Positions 9,131-17,958 of a DNA stretch of 64,000 nucleotides are shown here, piece by piece. Each line of letters starts with the position of its first letter. The stretch's first letter is position 1. The stretch is from Marinimicrococcus sp033875255 (GTDB lineage: Bacteria; Pseudomonadota; Alphaproteobacteria; Geminicoccales; Geminicoccaceae): assembly GCA_033875255.1 (NCBI GenBank), contig JAWZSN010000001.1, positions 1-64,000 of the forward strand, in the 5' to 3' direction. The notes under the pieces were generated by a model that did not search any database, was not told the DNA's origin, and saw nothing but the letters and a program-made list of their open reading frames with translations. The translations under genes and the position numbers were made by a program.

Positions 9131-10045
9131 ATGGCCGACGATCGCGGGCCCGATGGGCGCGCAGCCGGGCGCGGGCACAACGTGTCGCCCGCTTTCCTGG
9201 CCGACAGGGCGAAGTTCGTGCGCAAGGAGACGGTGCGCCTCTCGCGCATCGCCGGCGCCGGGCATTACTCGAGCACCTTCTCGGCGGCGGAGCTGTTCGC
9301 CGCCCTCTACTACGCGCATCTGCGGATCGACCCGGCGCGGCCCGACTGGCCCGACCGCGACCGTTTCGTGCTCTCCAAGGGGCATGCCGCCATCGGCCTC
9401 TACCCGGTGCTGGCCGACCTGGGCTTCTTCGATCCGGCCCTGCTCGACGGTTACACGCGGCTGGGCAGCCCGTTCGGCGACCACCCCGACATGAAGAAGG
9501 TGAAGGGCGTCGATTTCAGCTCGGGCTCGCTGGGCCACGGGCTCTCGGTGGCGGTGGGCATGGCGCTGGCGGCGCGCGTGCAGAAACGCAGCAACCGGGT
9601 CTTCTGCATGCTCGGCGACGGCGAGCTGGCCGAGGGACAGGTCTGGGAGGCCGCCATGGCCGCCGCCCATTTCCGCCTGGGCTCGCTGGTGGCCATCGTC
9701 GACCGCAACGGCCTTTGCATCGACGGCCATACCGAGGAGGTCATGTCGGTGGAGCCGCTCGCCGACCGCTTCGCCGGCTTCGGCTGGGACCCGGTGCGCA
9801 TCGACGGCCACGACTTCGAGCAGATCCTGGGCGCTCTCGAGAACCTGCCGCCGCCGGGCGAGGGCAGGCCGCGGGTGATCATCGCCGACACGGTCAAGGG
9901 CCGCGGCGTGGCGATGATGGAAGGTGCCCTGAACTGGCATGTCGGCAACCTCGCCGACGAGGACTACGACGCGGTCATGGCCGAGCTGGACGCCGGGCTG
10001 AGGCCGGCCACCTGGGACAATGCGAGCGGGGAGCACCGCAAATGA
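9131..10045 (+). CDS. Transketolase, N-terminal (TPP-binding) subunit
   Basis: 304 residues from ATG 9131, which follows GAAGGGAGG at ideal spacing; an earlier ATG at 9101 overlaps the aminotransferase stop. Contains the thiamine diphosphate-binding half of a transketolase only (FVLSKGHAAIGLYPVLADLG; GSLGHGLSVAVGMALAAR; GDGELAEGQVWEA). Needs the following subunit for activity. Split transketolases are common in specialised sugar and amino-sugar pathways, whereas central carbon metabolism normally uses a fused enzyme of about 660 residues. Confidence 0.92.
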   Translation: MADDRGPDGRAAGRGHNVSPAFLADRAKFVRKETVRLSRIAGAGHYSSTFSAAELFAALYYAHLRIDPARPDWPDRDRFVLSKGHAAIGLYPVLADLGFFDPALLDGYTRLGSPFGDHPDMKKVKGVDFSSGSLGHGLSVAVGMALAARVQKRSNRVFCMLGDGELAEGQVWEAAMAAAHFRLGSLVAIVDRNGLCIDGHTEEVMSVEPLADRFAGFGWDPVRIDGHDFEQILGALENLPPPGEGRPRVIIADTVKGRGVAMMEGALNWHVGNLADEDYDAVMAELDAGLRPATWDNASGEHRK

Positions 10046-11082
10046 GCGAGAGGACCGCGGACGCCGCCAGCCAGGACCAGAGCGATCTCTTCACCGGCGA
10101 CGGCGCTGCCGGCGCCCGCAGCAAGGCCACCGTCAAGGGCACGCCGGCGCGGCAGATGCCGGCCTTCGTGCTGGGCGAGGAGCTGGGCGATCTGGCCGAG
10201 CGGGACGAGCGCATCGTCGTGCTGACCGCCGATCTCGCCTCCGCCAACCGCACGGTCGAGTTCAAGGCGCGCCATCCGGAGCGCTTCTTCGACTTCGGCA
10301 TCGCCGAGAAGAACATGGTGACGGCCGCCGCCGGCATGGCAGCCTGCGGCCACGTCCCTTTCGCGGCGACGTTCGCCTCGTTCCTCGGCATCCTGTGCGC
10401 CGAGCAGATCCGCACCGACTGCGCCTATCCGAACCTGCCCGTGCGCCTCGTCGCGCATCACTCGGGCATCTCGATGGGCTTCTACGGGACCAGCCACCAC
10501 GCGGTGGAGGATCTCGCGATGATGCGCACCATCGCCGGCCTCACCGTGGTCTGCGCCACCGATGCCGCGATGCTGCGCGCCATCCTGCGGGCGTCGCTGG
10601 ACCGGCCGGGTGCGATGTACATCCGCCTTGGGCGCGGCCGCGATCCCGAGGTCTACAAGGCTCCGCCCGCCGACTTCGCCTTCGGCCGGGCGATCCGCCT
10701 GCGCGAGGGCAATGACCTCACCATCATCGCCACGGGGGCCGAGGTCTACCCGGCCCTGGGTGCGGCGGAGAAGCTGGCGGGCCAGGGCATCTCGGCGAGG
10801 GTCGTGGACATGCACACGATCAGCCCCCTCGACCGCGAGGAGATCCGCGCCGCTGCCGCAGAGACCGGCGCCATCCTCACCGTGGAGGAGCACAACGTCA
10901 CGGGCGGCCTTGGCAGTGCGGTAGCCGAGGTGCTGGTCGAGTGCGAGCGCGTCCCCTTCAGGCGCCACGGCATCCCCGACGAGTTCGCTCCCGTCGGCCC
11001 CCCCGCCGCCCTCTACGCCCACTACCGCCTCGACAGCGACGGCATCGCCGGCGAGGCGCTGGCGCTGCTCCGCCGCGGCTGA
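10042..11082 (+). CDS. Transketolase, C-terminal (pyrimidine-binding) subunit
   Basis: 346 residues. ATG overlaps the stop of the N-terminal subunit (ATGA). Contains the pyrimidine-binding domain (RFFDFGIAEKNMVTAAAGMA, with the glutamate that activates TPP) and the C-terminal transketolase domain (DLTIIATGAEVYPAL). The first 40 or so residues are an extra polar tail (SQDQSDLF...) absent from minimal family members. Expected to assemble with the N subunit as a heterotetramer. Confidence 0.92.
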   Translation: MSERTADAASQDQSDLFTGDGAAGARSKATVKGTPARQMPAFVLGEELGDLAERDERIVVLTADLASANRTVEFKARHPERFFDFGIAEKNMVTAAAGMAACGHVPFAATFASFLGILCAEQIRTDCAYPNLPVRLVAHHSGISMGFYGTSHHAVEDLAMMRTIAGLTVVCATDAAMLRAILRASLDRPGAMYIRLGRGRDPEVYKAPPADFAFGRAIRLREGNDLTIIATGAEVYPALGAAEKLAGQGISARVVDMHTISPLDREEIRAAAAETGAILTVEEHNVTGGLGSAVAEVLVECERVPFRRHGIPDEFAPVGPPAALYAHYRLDSDGIAGEALALLRRG

Positions 11083-11083
11083 G

Positions 11084-11147
11084 GCAGGGCGCGACACCAG
11101 CGGGTAATGGCCGGCTCCCGCACCGCGTGGCGGGGGCCGCGCCTGCC
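11084..11147. terminator. Possible bidirectional terminator between convergent genes
   Basis: GGCAGGGCGCG at 11084 can pair with CGCGCCTGCC ending at 11147 (one bulge). An inner hairpin GGCTCCCGC/GCGGGGGCC lies within. It is in the 73-bp gap between the convergent transketolase and hutC genes. There is no T-run, so it is not a classical intrinsic terminator. Confidence 0.3.
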
Positions 11148-11155
11148 GTCCGCCG

Positions 11156-11980
11156 CTACCCGCCCCCGCCCGGGCCGAACCTCGCGACCAGGGCGTGGGT
11201 GTCGCCGGGGTAGGTGAGGCGGACGTGGGTGACGGTCTGCTCGGCACTCCAGGTGCGGCGCTCGACGACGATGCAGGGGGTGCCGGGGGCGAGGCGCAGG
11301 GCCTGGGCCGCGGGGCCTTCGGCGGCGGCGGCGGTGATGCGGTGCTCGGCCGAGCTCCAGGGCACGCGGTGCAGGAGCCAGGGGCCGGGCGCCTCCTCCA
11401 GGAAATCCGCCTCGGCAGCCTCGGGCACCGCGGCGAGGTTGATGAGCCGCTCTTCCAGGCAGAAGGGCCGGGCGCCGGCGAAGTGCTGGCAGGTGAGCAC
11501 GAGGACCGGGCCGGGGGCGGCCAGGTCGAGGCGCTCCCGGTCGGCAATGGCGGCCTTGCGGCGCGCCCGGGCGGTAATTTCGAACCGGTAGGCGAGGCCC
11601 AGATCCCGGACCTCCTCGCCGATGTCGCGGATCTCCAGCACCGCCGATTGCGAGGCAGGGCGGCGCACGAAGCTGCCGGACTTGCGGCGGCGCTCGATGA
11701 GCCCGCTGGCGGCGAGCTGCGAGAGCGCCTTGTTCACGGTCATGCGCGAGCAGGCGTAGCTCGCCGCCAGCTCGTGCTCGAACGGGATCCGGTGGCCGGG
11801 CGGCCACTCGCCGGAGAGGATGCGCTCCCTTATGTCGCCCAGGATGCGCTGGTGGAGCGAGGAGGCGGGCTTCCGCCCGGCCTGCTCGTCTCCGGCCGCT
11901 GTCGTCTCCGCCCCGGTGCCGATGGCGTCTTTTCCCCTTGGTGTGACGGTGCGGGCGCCGCTCAGCCCTGTTCGCTGCAA
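11156..11980 (-). CDS. hutC: Histidine utilisation repressor HutC (GntR family)
   Basis: GntR/HutC-type repressor: winged helix (SLHQRILGDIRERILSGEWP; SYACSRMTVNKALSQLAASG) followed by a UTRA ligand domain that in HutC binds urocanate. It overlaps the 3' end of hutF. The start is uncertain. No ATG or GTG is in frame upstream of the winged helix; the TTG at 11980, inside hutF, is used here (274 residues, longer than the usual 240–250). An AAGGGG precedes an in-frame ATC about nine bases later, raising the possibility of a rare start. It should repress the hut operons through the operator candidate at 13375–13390. Confidence 0.85.
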   Translation of the reverse strand: MQRTGLSGARTVTPRGKDAIGTGAETTAAGDEQAGRKPASSLHQRILGDIRERILSGEWPPGHRIPFEHELAASYACSRMTVNKALSQLAASGLIERRRKSGSFVRRPASQSAVLEIRDIGEEVRDLGLAYRFEITARARRKAAIADRERLDLAAPGPVLVLTCQHFAGARPFCLEERLINLAAVPEAAEADFLEEAPGPWLLHRVPWSSAEHRITAAAAEGPAAQALRLAPGTPCIVVERRTWSAEQTVTHVRLTYPGDTHALVARFGPGGGG

Positions 11981-13323
11981 AGCTCCCGCATCGCCTGGCG
12001 GAAGCGCGCCGTGATCTCCTCGCGGCGGACGTGACGGCCGCCGGCGACCCGTTTTAGCCCCGCAACCCAGACGCAATCCACCGCCCTGGCGCCGGTGAAG
12101 ATCCAGGCGTCGAGCAGCGCGTCGCCGGTGCGCTCGCACAAGGCCGGGTTCTCGGTGTCGAGGGTGAAGAGGTCTGCCGCCTCGCCCCTGGCCAGTCCGC
12201 GCGACGGCCTGCCCATGGCGATGCCGCCGCCCTCCAGCGCCGCCTCGAGCAGGGCCCGGCCGGTGGAGCCGCCCGCCCGCGCCATGACGTTGCGCTCGCG
12301 CAGCCTGAGCCGCTGGGCGTACTCGAGCTGGCGCAGCTCGTCGCCGGCGCCGATCTGGATGTTGGAGTCGGAGCCGACCCCCCAGCGCCCGCCAGCGGCG
12401 GTAAACTCGGGGCCGTTGAAGATCCCGTCGCCGAGGCTGGCCTCGGTGAGCGGGCAAAGGCCGGCCACCGCTCCCGCACGCGCCATGCGGCGGGTTTCGT
12501 CCCCGGTCATGTGGGTGGCATGGATGAGGCACCAGCGCCCGTCGATGCCGGCATTGTCGAGCAGCCACTGCACGGGCCGCGCACCGCTCCAGGCGAGGCA
12601 CTCCTCCACCTCGCGGACCTGCTCGGCGGCGTGGATGTGGACGGGGCCGGCCGGGCACATCGCGGTGACCGCCGCCAACTCCTCGGGTGTCACCGCCCTG
12701 AGGCTGTGGGGGGCCACGCCCAGCACCGCAGTCTCCAGCCCGGCGATTGCCGAGCGCGACTCCTCGAGGAGGCGGGCGAAGCCGTCGAGGTCGGTGATGA
12801 AGCGGCGCTGGCCTTCGGTCGGCGGGAGGCCGCCGAAGCTCGCATGGGCGTAGAACACCGGCAGGAGGGTCAGGCCGATGCCGGTGGTGCCGGCGGCGGC
12901 GGCGATGCGCCGGGCCAGCTCGGCGATGTCGCCATAAGGCCGGCCGTCACGGTCGTTGTGGAGATAGTGGAACTCGCCGACCCGCGAGAAGCCCGCCTCC
13001 AGCATCTCCATGTAGAGCTGGCCCGCCACCGCCTCGAGCTGGCCGGGCGTCATCGTCAGGGCGAAGCGGTACATCACCTCGCGCCAGGTCCAGAACGTGT
13101 CGGCGGTCTCGCCGCGCCGCTCGGCGAGCCCCGCCATGCCCCGCTGGAAGGCGTGGCTGTGCAGGTTGGGGACCGCCGGGAGGGCCACCGCGTGGCGCTC
13201 GTCGCCGGCCCGTGCCTCGCCGCCCGCCTCGATGAAGGCGATGCGGCCGTCCTCGATACCGATGCGCACGTCGCGCTGCCAGCCCGAAGGGGTGAGAGCC
13301 TCTCTGGCATGAAGGACGGTCAT
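11962..13323 (-). CDS. hutF: Formimidoylglutamate deiminase HutF
   Basis: 453 residues. Amidohydrolase-fold enzyme that converts N-formimino-L-glutamate to N-formyl-L-glutamate and ammonia, the fourth step of the five-step histidine pathway. Metal ligands sit in PNLHSHAFQRGM and in the HIHAAEQ, HATHM and GSDSNIQ segments. Start chosen at ATG 13323 because GAGAGG precedes it by a few bases. Divergent from hutI across an operator candidate and overlapping hutC at the 3' end. Its presence predicts a HutG N-formylglutamate amidohydrolase, which is not in this window. Confidence 0.93.
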   Translation of the reverse strand: MTVLHAREALTPSGWQRDVRIGIEDGRIAFIEAGGEARAGDERHAVALPAVPNLHSHAFQRGMAGLAERRGETADTFWTWREVMYRFALTMTPGQLEAVAGQLYMEMLEAGFSRVGEFHYLHNDRDGRPYGDIAELARRIAAAAGTTGIGLTLLPVFYAHASFGGLPPTEGQRRFITDLDGFARLLEESRSAIAGLETAVLGVAPHSLRAVTPEELAAVTAMCPAGPVHIHAAEQVREVEECLAWSGARPVQWLLDNAGIDGRWCLIHATHMTGDETRRMARAGAVAGLCPLTEASLGDGIFNGPEFTAAGGRWGVGSDSNIQIGAGDELRQLEYAQRLRLRERNVMARAGGSTGRALLEAALEGGGIAMGRPSRGLARGEAADLFTLDTENPALCERTGDALLDAWIFTGARAVDCVWVAGLKRVAGGRHVRREEITARFRQAMRELCSEQG

Positions 13324-13374
13324 GGCGCCTCTCGCGTTTGTCCCTGCTGCCCGCAATTTCCTGCTTGCAGATTT

Positions 13375-13390
13375 TTATGTCTATACATAA
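13375..13390. promoter_or_regulatory. Candidate HutC operator, palindrome TTATGT-CTAT-ACATAA
   Basis: A perfect 6+6 inverted repeat with a 4-bp centre lies in the 95-bp divergent hutF/hutI intergenic region, the most AT-rich spot of the area. It resembles known HutC sites, which contain TGTATATACA-like cores. It begins 52 bp upstream of hutF and ends 28 bp upstream of hutI, so one bound dimer could repress both directions. Confidence 0.6.
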
Positions 13391-13418
13391 AGCTCGGAGT
13401 GAACAAGGGAGGACGAGG

Positions 13419-14654
13419 ATGGCGACGAGCGGGAAGGGTGCGGCCGCGGGCACGCGGGTCTGGCGGAATGCCCGGCTCGCCACCATGGCGCCGGACCTGC
13501 CGGGGCTCGGCATCGTCGAGCGGGGTGCCGTGGCGGCGCGGGACGGGCGCATCGTTCATGCCGGGCCCGAGAGCGAGCTGCCGGCCGCACTGCTGCAAGG
13601 TGCGGAGGTGATCGACTGTGAGGGCCGCTGGATCACGCCTGGCCTCGTCGACTGCCACACCCACCTCGTCTATGCCGGCGATCGCGCCGCCGAGTTCGAG
13701 CAGCGGCTGGCCGGCGCCACCTACGAGGAGATCGCCCGCGCCGGCGGCGGCATCGTCTCCTCCGTCCGCGCGGTGCGCGAGGCGGGGGAGGACGAGCTGG
13801 TGCGCCAGAGCCTGCCGCGCCTCGACGCGCTGCTGGCCGAGGGCGTCACCACCGTCGAGGTGAAGTCGGGCTACGGCCTGGCGCTGGAGGCCGAGGCGCG
13901 CTGCCTGCGGGCGGCGCGGCGGCTGGGGCAGGAGCGGGCGGTCACCGTCAGGACCACCTTCCTCGGCGCCCATGCTTTGCCCCCCGAGGCGAACGGCGAC
14001 AAGGACGCCTACATCGCCGAGGTCGCCGACACCATGCTGCCGGCCATCGCCGCCGAGGGGCTGGCCGATGCGGTGGACGGGTTCTGCGAGGGCATCGCCT
14101 TCTCGCCGGCCCAGATCGAGCGCGTGTTCGAGGCGGCGAGGCGGCACGGCCTGCCGGTCAAGCTGCACGCCGACCAGCTCTCCAACCTCCATGGCGCCGC
14201 GCTTGCCGCCCGTTATCACGCGCTCTCGGCGGACCATCTCGAGCACACCGACGAGGAGGGCGCGCAGGCCATGGCCGCTGCCGGCACGGTGGCGGTGATC
14301 CTGCCCGGCGCCTTCTACTTCATCCGCGAGACGAGGAAGCCGCCGGTCGAGCTGTTCCGCCGCCATGGCGTGCCCATGGCAGTGGCCACCGACGCCAATC
14401 CCGGCACCTCGCCGCTCACCTCGCCGCTGCTCGCCATGAACATGGCGGCGACGCTCTTCGGCATGACCGTCGAGGAGTGCCTCAAGGGTATCACCCGCGA
14501 GGCGGCGCGCGCCCTGGGCCTGCTCGGGGAGACCGGCACGCTCGAGCCCGGCAAGCAGGCGGATCTCGCCATCTGGGACATCGAGCGGCCGGCCGAGCTG
14601 GTCTACCGTATCGGATTCAACCCGCTCTTCGCCCGCATCTGGAGGGGCCAGTGA
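13419..14654 (+). CDS. hutI: Imidazolonepropionase HutI
   Basis: 411 residues from the ATG preceded by AGGGAGG. Amidohydrolase that opens the ring of 4-imidazolone-5-propanoate to give N-formimino-L-glutamate, the third step of histidine catabolism. The metal site motif DCHTHLVYAGDR and the catalytic HADQLS and ATDANPG segments are present. Length matches the family (about 405). Its stop overlaps the GTG of hutH. Confidence 0.95.
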   Translation: MATSGKGAAAGTRVWRNARLATMAPDLPGLGIVERGAVAARDGRIVHAGPESELPAALLQGAEVIDCEGRWITPGLVDCHTHLVYAGDRAAEFEQRLAGATYEEIARAGGGIVSSVRAVREAGEDELVRQSLPRLDALLAEGVTTVEVKSGYGLALEAEARCLRAARRLGQERAVTVRTTFLGAHALPPEANGDKDAYIAEVADTMLPAIAAEGLADAVDGFCEGIAFSPAQIERVFEAARRHGLPVKLHADQLSNLHGAALAARYHALSADHLEHTDEEGAQAMAAAGTVAVILPGAFYFIRETRKPPVELFRRHGVPMAVATDANPGTSPLTSPLLAMNMAATLFGMTVEECLKGITREAARALGLLGETGTLEPGKQADLAIWDIERPAELVYRIGFNPLFARIWRGQ

Positions 14655-16186
14655 CGGATCTCGTGCTCAAGCCCGGTGCTGCCACCCTTGCCGAGTGGCG
14701 CGCCATCTATCGCGGGGCCGTTCCCGCGCTCGATCCCTCCTGCCGTGCGGTGGTGGCCGAGAGTGCCGCCGCCGTGGCGCGGATCCTCGCCAAAGGCGAG
14801 CCGATCTACGGGATCAACACCGGCTTCGGGAAGCTGGCCTCGGTGCGCATCGAGGCCGGCGAGCTCGAGACGCTCCAGCGCAACATCGTCCTCTCGCACG
14901 CGGCGGGCACGGGCGAGCCCATGCCGGTGCCGGTGGCCCGGCTCATGATGGCGCTCAAGCTCGCGAGCCTCGCCCAAGGGGCCTCGGGCGTGCAGCCCGC
15001 CACCCTCGACCTGCTCGAGGCGATGCTGGCGCGGGGTGTCGTGCCGGTGGTGCCGGCGCAGGGCTCGGTGGGTGCCTCGGGCGACCTCGCCCCGCTCGCC
15101 CACATGACCGCGGCGATGCTTGGAGTGGGGGAGGCCCTCACCGAGGCCGGCCGGATGCCCGCTGCCGAGGCGCTGGCGGCGGCGGGGCTCGAACCCGTTG
15201 CGCTGGGCCCCAAGGAGGGGCTGGCGCTCCTCAACGGCACCCAGTTCTCCACCGCCTATGCGCTTGCCGCCCTCTTCGAGACGGAGCGGCTGTTCCAGGC
15301 GGCACTGGTGACCGGTGCGCTCTCTACCGACGCGGCGCGTGGCTCGGATGCGCCGTTCGACCCGCGCATCCACGAGCTGCGCCGGCACAGGGGCCAGATC
15401 GAGGTGGCGGCGGCCCTGCGCGGGCTGATGGCGGGCAGCGCCATCCGCGCCTCGCATCTGGTGAACGACGAGCGGGTGCAGGATCCCTACTGCCTGCGCT
15501 GCCAGCCGCAGGTGATGGGGGCAGCCCTCGACCTGCTGCGCCAGGCGGCGCAGACGCTCGCCACCGAGGCCAACGGCGTCTCCGACAACCCGCTGATCTT
15601 CCCCGAGGACGACACCGCGCTCTCCGGGGGCAACTTCCATGCCGAGCCGGTGGCCTTCGCCGCCGACATGATCGCCCTTGCGGTCTGCGAGATCGGCTCG
15701 CTCTCCGAGCGGCGGGTGGCGATGCTGGTGGACCCGGCGCTCTCCTGCCTGCCGGCTTTCCTGACGCCTCGCCCGGGCCTCAACTCCGGGTTCATGATCC
15801 CGCAGGTCACGGCAGCAGCGCTGGTCTCGGAGAACAAGCAGCGGGCCTATCCGGCCAGCGTCGACTCGATTCCCACCTCGGCCAACCAGGAGGATCACGT
15901 CTCGATGGCGGCGCATGGTGCGCGGCGGCTCCTGCCCATGGTGGAGAACGCCGACGCGGTGATCGCCATCGAGCTCCTGGCGGCGGCGCAGGGCTGCGAC
16001 TTCCATGCGCCGCTCACCTCCAGCGCGGTGCTGGAGGAGGTGCGGGCGATGCTGCGCCGCGAGGTGCCGCATCTGAAGGACGACCGCCACTTCCACCCCG
16101 ACATCGAGCGGGCGAAGGCGATGGTGCGGGCCGGCAGGCTCGCCGCCGGCCTCGACCTCCCGGCACTCGCCGGGCCGCGCCAGTGA
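14651..16186 (+). CDS. hutH: Histidine ammonia-lyase HutH
   Basis: 511 residues. First step of the pathway: deaminates L-histidine to urocanate. The Ala142-Ser143-Gly144 triad (GSVGASGDLAPLAH) would cyclise to the MIO electrophile, and the tyrosine region YGINTGFGKL is intact. Starts with GTG that overlaps the hutI stop as GTGA, so translation is coupled. Length is typical for the family. Confidence 0.96.
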   Translation: MTDLVLKPGAATLAEWRAIYRGAVPALDPSCRAVVAESAAAVARILAKGEPIYGINTGFGKLASVRIEAGELETLQRNIVLSHAAGTGEPMPVPVARLMMALKLASLAQGASGVQPATLDLLEAMLARGVVPVVPAQGSVGASGDLAPLAHMTAAMLGVGEALTEAGRMPAAEALAAAGLEPVALGPKEGLALLNGTQFSTAYALAALFETERLFQAALVTGALSTDAARGSDAPFDPRIHELRRHRGQIEVAAALRGLMAGSAIRASHLVNDERVQDPYCLRCQPQVMGAALDLLRQAAQTLATEANGVSDNPLIFPEDDTALSGGNFHAEPVAFAADMIALAVCEIGSLSERRVAMLVDPALSCLPAFLTPRPGLNSGFMIPQVTAAALVSENKQRAYPASVDSIPTSANQEDHVSMAAHGARRLLPMVENADAVIAIELLAAAQGCDFHAPLTSSAVLEEVRAMLRREVPHLKDDRHFHPDIERAKAMVRAGRLAAGLDLPALAGPRQ

Positions 16187-16238
16187 GGGTGCCCGCACGC
16201 CCCGCCGCAGGCCCCATGTTCCGACCGGAGTGACCGGA

Positions 16239-17912
16239 ATGACCGCTTCCCGTCTCGACAACACGCGCACCATCCGCGCCGCCCGCGGCACCGAGCTTTC
16301 AGCCAGGAGCTGGCTCACCGAGGCGCCGCTGCGCATGCTCATGAACAATCTCGACCCGGACGTGGCCGAGCGGCCGGGCGAGCTGGTGGTCTATGGCGGA
16401 ATCGGCCGGGCGGCCCGCGACTGGGAGAGCTTCGACCGCCTGGTGGCAGCACTGCGGCGGCTCGAGGACGACCAGACCCTGCTGGTCCAGTCGGGCAAGC
16501 CGGTGGGGGTGTTCCGCACCCACCAGGACGCGCCGCGCGTGCTCATCGCCAACTCCAATCTCGTGCCGCACTGGGCGAGCTGGGAGCATTTCAGCGAGCT
16601 CGATCGCAAGGGCCTGATGATGTACGGCCAGATGACGGCCGGCTCGTGGATCTATATCGGCTCGCAGGGCATCGTGCAGGGCACCTACGAGACCTTCGTG
16701 GAGATGGGCCGCCGGCACTATGGCGGCGATCTCAGGGGCCGCTGGATCCTCACGGCGGGCCTGGGCGGCATGGGGGGTGCCCAGCCGCTGGCGGCGGTGA
16801 TGGCCGGCGCCTCGTGCCTTGCCGTCGAGTGTCAGCAGAGCCGCATCGAGATGCGGCTGCGCACCGGCTATGTGGACGAGGAGGCAAAGGACCTCGACGA
16901 CGCGCTCGCCATCATCGAGCGCTCCTGCCGCGAGGGGAAGCCGCGCTCGGTGGCCCTGCTGGGCAACGCCGCCGAGATCTTCCCCGAGCTGGTGCGCCGC
17001 GGCGTGAAGCCGGATGCGGTCACCGACCAGACCTCGGCACACGATCCGGTCAACGGCTATCTGCCGAAAGGCTGGAGCGTGGCGCAGTGGGAGGAGAAGC
17101 GCGAGCGCGACCCCAAAGCCGTGGAGAAGGCCGCGCGCGCCTCGATGGCGGAGCATGTCCGCGCCATGCTCGATTTCCACCGGATGGGCGTGCCCACCGT
17201 CGACTACGGCAACAACATCCGCCAGATGGCGCTGGAGGAGGGGGTCGCCGACGCCTTCGACTTCCCGGGCTTCGTGCCGGCCTATATCCGCCCGCTCTTC
17301 TGCCGCGGCATCGGCCCGTTCCGCTGGGCGGCGCTCTCGGGCGATCCCGAGGACATCCACCGCACCGACGAGAAGGTGAAAGAGCTGCTGCCGGACAACC
17401 GGCACCTGCACAACTGGCTCGACATGGCGCGCGAGCGCATCCACTTCCAGGGCCTGCCGGCGCGCATCTGCTGGGTGGGACTGGGCGACCGCCACCGCCT
17501 CGGCCTGGCCTTCAACGAGATGGTGGCCAAGGGCGAGCTCAAGGCGCCGGTGGTCATCGGCCGCGACCATCTCGACAGCGGCTCGGTGGCAAGCCCGAAC
17601 CGCGAGACCGAGGCCATGCGCGACGGCTCTGACGCGGTTTCCGACTGGCCGCTGCTCAACGCGCTCCTCAATACCGCCTCGGGTGCCACCTGGGTGTCGC
17701 TGCACCATGGCGGCGGTGTCGGCATGGGCTTTTCCCAGCACGCCGGCATGGTGATCGTCTGCGACGGCAGCGAGGCCGCGGCGAAGCGCGTCGAGCGCGT
17801 GCTGTGGAACGATCCCGCCACCGGCGTCATGCGCCATGCCGATGCCGGTTATGACACGGCCATCGCGTGCGCCCGCGAGCACGGGCTCGACCTGCCGGGC
17901 ATCCTGGACTGA
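16239..17912 (+). CDS. hutU: Urocanate hydratase HutU
   Basis: 557 residues. Second step: hydrates urocanate to imidazolonepropionate using tightly bound NAD. Shows the typical YGGIGRAARDW N-terminus, the NAD-binding segment around GLGGMGGAQPLA and the QQSRIEMR and HHGGGVGMG blocks. ATG 16239 is preferred (557 residues, family about 555); a GTG nine bases earlier is also in frame. Last gene of the hutI–hutH–hutU operon, followed by a GC-rich hairpin. Confidence 0.95.
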   Translation: MTASRLDNTRTIRAARGTELSARSWLTEAPLRMLMNNLDPDVAERPGELVVYGGIGRAARDWESFDRLVAALRRLEDDQTLLVQSGKPVGVFRTHQDAPRVLIANSNLVPHWASWEHFSELDRKGLMMYGQMTAGSWIYIGSQGIVQGTYETFVEMGRRHYGGDLRGRWILTAGLGGMGGAQPLAAVMAGASCLAVECQQSRIEMRLRTGYVDEEAKDLDDALAIIERSCREGKPRSVALLGNAAEIFPELVRRGVKPDAVTDQTSAHDPVNGYLPKGWSVAQWEEKRERDPKAVEKAARASMAEHVRAMLDFHRMGVPTVDYGNNIRQMALEEGVADAFDFPGFVPAYIRPLFCRGIGPFRWAALSGDPEDIHRTDEKVKELLPDNRHLHNWLDMARERIHFQGLPARICWVGLGDRHRLGLAFNEMVAKGELKAPVVIGRDHLDSGSVASPNRETEAMRDGSDAVSDWPLLNALLNTASGATWVSLHHGGGVGMGFSQHAGMVIVCDGSEAAAKRVERVLWNDPATGVMRHADAGYDTAIACAREHGLDLPGILD

Positions 17913-17918
17913 GGAGGC

Positions 17919-17945
17919 GAGGGCGGGGCCGCCGGTCCCGCCCTC
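17919..17945. terminator. Hairpin between convergent hutU and dehydratase genes
   Basis: Perfect 9-bp stem GAGGGCGGG/CCCGCCCTC with a 9-base loop, just after hutU and before the end of the convergent dehydratase gene. It could stop transcription from both sides. There is no T-run. Confidence 0.45.
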
Positions 17946-17958
17946 GAGGTCCGGCCGT

